64,000 bases of DNA from Burkholderia cenocepacia. Its GTDB lineage: Bacteria; Pseudomonadota; Gammaproteobacteria; Burkholderiales; Burkholderiaceae. The stretch spans positions 1,302,001 through 1,366,000 of the forward strand of contig NZ_CP060040.1 of NCBI RefSeq assembly GCF_014211915.1. Direction: 5' to 3'. The notes beneath the pieces were generated by a model. The model had not been told where the DNA came from, did no database searches, and saw only the letters and a program-made list of their open reading frames with translations. Position 1 is the first letter of the stretch, and each line of letters begins with the position of its first letter. Positions 62,489 through 64,000 of the stretch are shown piece after piece. Both the position numbers and the translations under genes were made by a program.

Positions 62489-64000
62489 GATGACGTGCCC
62501 AGCCTGTGCATGATCGGCTTGAGTGCCGGATAGAGCGCCGTATAGAGCGCAAAACGCGCATCGTACGTTTGCACGCGCTCGGCATCGGGCCGTGCACGCT
62601 CGACGAGTGTGACCCAGCCGCCCTGCGCGTCATCGCGCGACACGAGCCCCGCGCCGACGCCCGCGAGCAGCGCGGCGCCCATCGCGGCTTCGACGTCCTG
62701 CTCGATCGTCCATACCGGAAAGCCCGTCACGTCCGCGATGATCTGCATCCACAGCGCCGAATGCGCGGCGCCGCCGACGACGATCAATCGGTCGTCCAGC
62801 GCCACCGCGCCGCGGCGGCCCGCCTCGATGTTGTGGCGCAACGCGAACGCGACGCCTTCGAGCACCGCACGATAAAGATGCGCACGGGTATGCGCGAGAC
62901 TCAGCCCGACGAACGCGCCGCTCGCCTTCGCATCCCATACCGGGCTGCGTTCGCCCATCAGATACGGCAGGAACAGCACGCCGTCGGCGCCGGCCGGCAC
63001 GCGCTCGGCCGCCTCCTCGAGCAGCACGTGCGGATCGCCGTGCGACAGCAGGCGCGCCGCATCGATTTCCGCGTGACAGAACTGGTCGCGAAACCACGCG
63101 ACCGACGCGCCGGCCGTGATTGCCCCGCCGAACACATACAGGTCGCGCTGCCCGTCGAACACGTGCGGCATGCTCACGAGGCCATGGCGCGCATCGACAT
63201 GCCGGTTCACGTAGCCCCAGCACATGCTGGTGCCGATCATCGCGACGTGCTGCCCGGTACGCGTCGCGCCGGCCGCGAAGGTCGCCACCGCGGCATCGAC
63301 GCCGCCCGCGACGACCGGCGTGCCGGCCGGCAGCCCGAGTTGCGCGGTCCATTGCGACAGCAGGCCGCCGACGACGTCCGTCGAATCGACCAGCCGCTCG
63401 GGCATCATCGTCGCCGGAATGCCGAGCATGTCGAGCGCGTCGTCGGACCACTCGCGACGCGCGACGTCGTACACGCCGCCGATATTGCCGGCCGAACTGT
63501 GGTCGACCGCGACTTCGCCGGTCAGCAGGTAGATCACGTACGCGTTCGGCGGCAGGAAATAGCGCACGTTCGCCCACACGTCGGGCCGCTGATCGCGCAG
63601 CCAGAGCATCTTGGTGAAGCCGTAGTAGCTGTCGACGCCGTTGCCGGTGATCACGCGCAGCCGCTCGACGTTCACGTGTTCGTTGACCCAGTCGACTTCG
63701 GCGGTCGCGCGCCGGTCCATCCAGATCAGGCACGGATGCAGCGGCCGCATGTCGATGTCGACCGGGATGCCCGAGCCGCCGTACAGGCTGCTCACGCACA
63801 CCGCACGAATCGCGTCGGCCGGCACGCCCTGCGCCCGCGCGTCGCTCACGCAGCCGGCGATGCAGCCGAGCACCGCGTCGAACCACACCTGCGGCCACTG
63901 CTCGGCCCACAGCGGACGCGGCGTATCGGGCTGGTAGCCGGCCGAGCGCCGCGCGACGATCGTGCCGTGCCGGTCGACGAGCAGCGCCTTGGTGCTCTGC
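62485..64000 (-). CDS. FGGY-family carbohydrate kinase, xylulokinase-like (N-terminus outside window)
   Basis: 505 residues are visible; the N-terminal phosphate-1 motif lies just beyond the right edge, the frame opening at QSTKALLVDRHGTIV. FGGY motif regions: VAMIGTSMCWGYVN, DGVLFLPYLMGERSPVWD, EGVAFALRHNIEAG and IVVGGAAHSALWMQIIADVTG (ATP site). Xylulokinase-like. Its stop overlaps the SDR start, so the two are cotranslated. Substrate likely a pentulose. Confidence 0.9.
   Translation of the reverse strand, partial: QSTKALLVDRHGTIVARRSAGYQPDTPRPLWAEQWPQVWFDAVLGCIAGCVSDARAQGVPADAIRAVCVSSLYGGSGIPVDIDMRPLHPCLIWMDRRATAEVDWVNEHVNVERLRVITGNGVDSYYGFTKMLWLRDQRPDVWANVRYFLPPNAYVIYLLTGEVAVDHSSAGNIGGVYDVARREWSDDALDMLGIPATMMPERLVDSTDVVGGLLSQWTAQLGLPAGTPVVAGGVDAAVATFAAGATRTGQHVAMIGTSMCWGYVNRHVDARHGLVSMPHVFDGQRDLYVFGGAITAGASVAWFRDQFCHAEIDAARLLSHGDPHVLLEEAAERVPAGADGVLFLPYLMGERSPVWDAKASGAFVGLSLAHTRAHLYRAVLEGVAFALRHNIEAGRRGAVALDDRLIVVGGAAHSALWMQIIADVTGFPVWTIEQDVEAAMGAALLAGVGAGLVSRDDAQGGWVTLVERARPDAERVQTYDARFALYTALYPALKPIMHRLGTSS

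Overview
The window is high-GC, densely coded DNA of a Burkholderia-type beta-proteobacterium. I infer the Burkholderia cepacia complex, probably a secondary replicon, from the codon use, the abundance of LysR/AraC regulators, OmpC-type porins and MHS transporters, and the lack of rRNA, tRNA and core housekeeping blocks. No tRNA, rRNA, CRISPR array, prophage or transposase was seen. Almost everything is accessory metabolism arranged as small transporter + enzyme + regulator modules.

Layout. 1-2.5 kb: left-truncated ABC importer (ATPase, fused double permease). 2.7-6.2 kb: TAT-exported phosphoesterase with a cupredoxin, an exported hydrolase and a HAD phosphatase. 6.4-7.9 kb: ArsR regulator with an Old Yellow Enzyme. 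7.9-12.7 kb: M20 amidohydrolase-porin-MHS transporter operon divergent from a LysR gene. 12.7-14.3 kb: acetyltransferase and exported hydrolase. 14.3-19.3 kb: PI-PLC-like protein, LacI regulator and a sugar-type ABC importer without its own ATPase, with a 22-bp palindrome in front of the binding-protein gene. 19.6-28.2 kb: porin, EutR-like AraC regulator, DUF3156 protein, APC permease, class-III aminotransferase, aldehyde dehydrogenase and LuxR regulator. Four genes here carry the same upstream element, so this looks like one amine/omega-amino-acid regulon.

28.3-34.6 kb: zinc metallopeptidase, then an SDR/LysR/dimeric-barrel/MHS/DUF2848 catabolic cluster. 34.6-40.7 kb: a tiny lipoprotein, a NAD-binding protein with divergent LysR, a DUF7660-like protein, LysR with DHA2 exporter, a small Cys-rich protein and a RidA protein. 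40.7-44.4 kb: creBCD, with 11-bp-phased CreB tags in front of creD. 44.5-49 kb: SDR, a frameshifted DapB-like gene, and a MoaF-SDR operon divergent from an AraC gene. The AraC intergenic element recurs before the SDR at 29.6 kb. 49-51 kb: EamA exporter, membrane protein and entericidin-like lipoprotein.

51.2-64 kb: an aspartate carbamoyltransferase carrying an N-terminal helix-turn-helix, with a strong palindrome over its promoter and a degenerate second copy in its linker (the most unusual system here); a FitAB-type toxin-antitoxin pair; an iron-uptake operon (TonB receptor, Sel1 protein, PiuC); a lower-GC membrane protein beside an orphan Phd antitoxin; a VanX-like dipeptidase lacking a clear start; a MobA-like nucleotidyltransferase; and the beginning of a pentitol operon (xylulose-reductase-like SDR and a right-truncated FGGY kinase).
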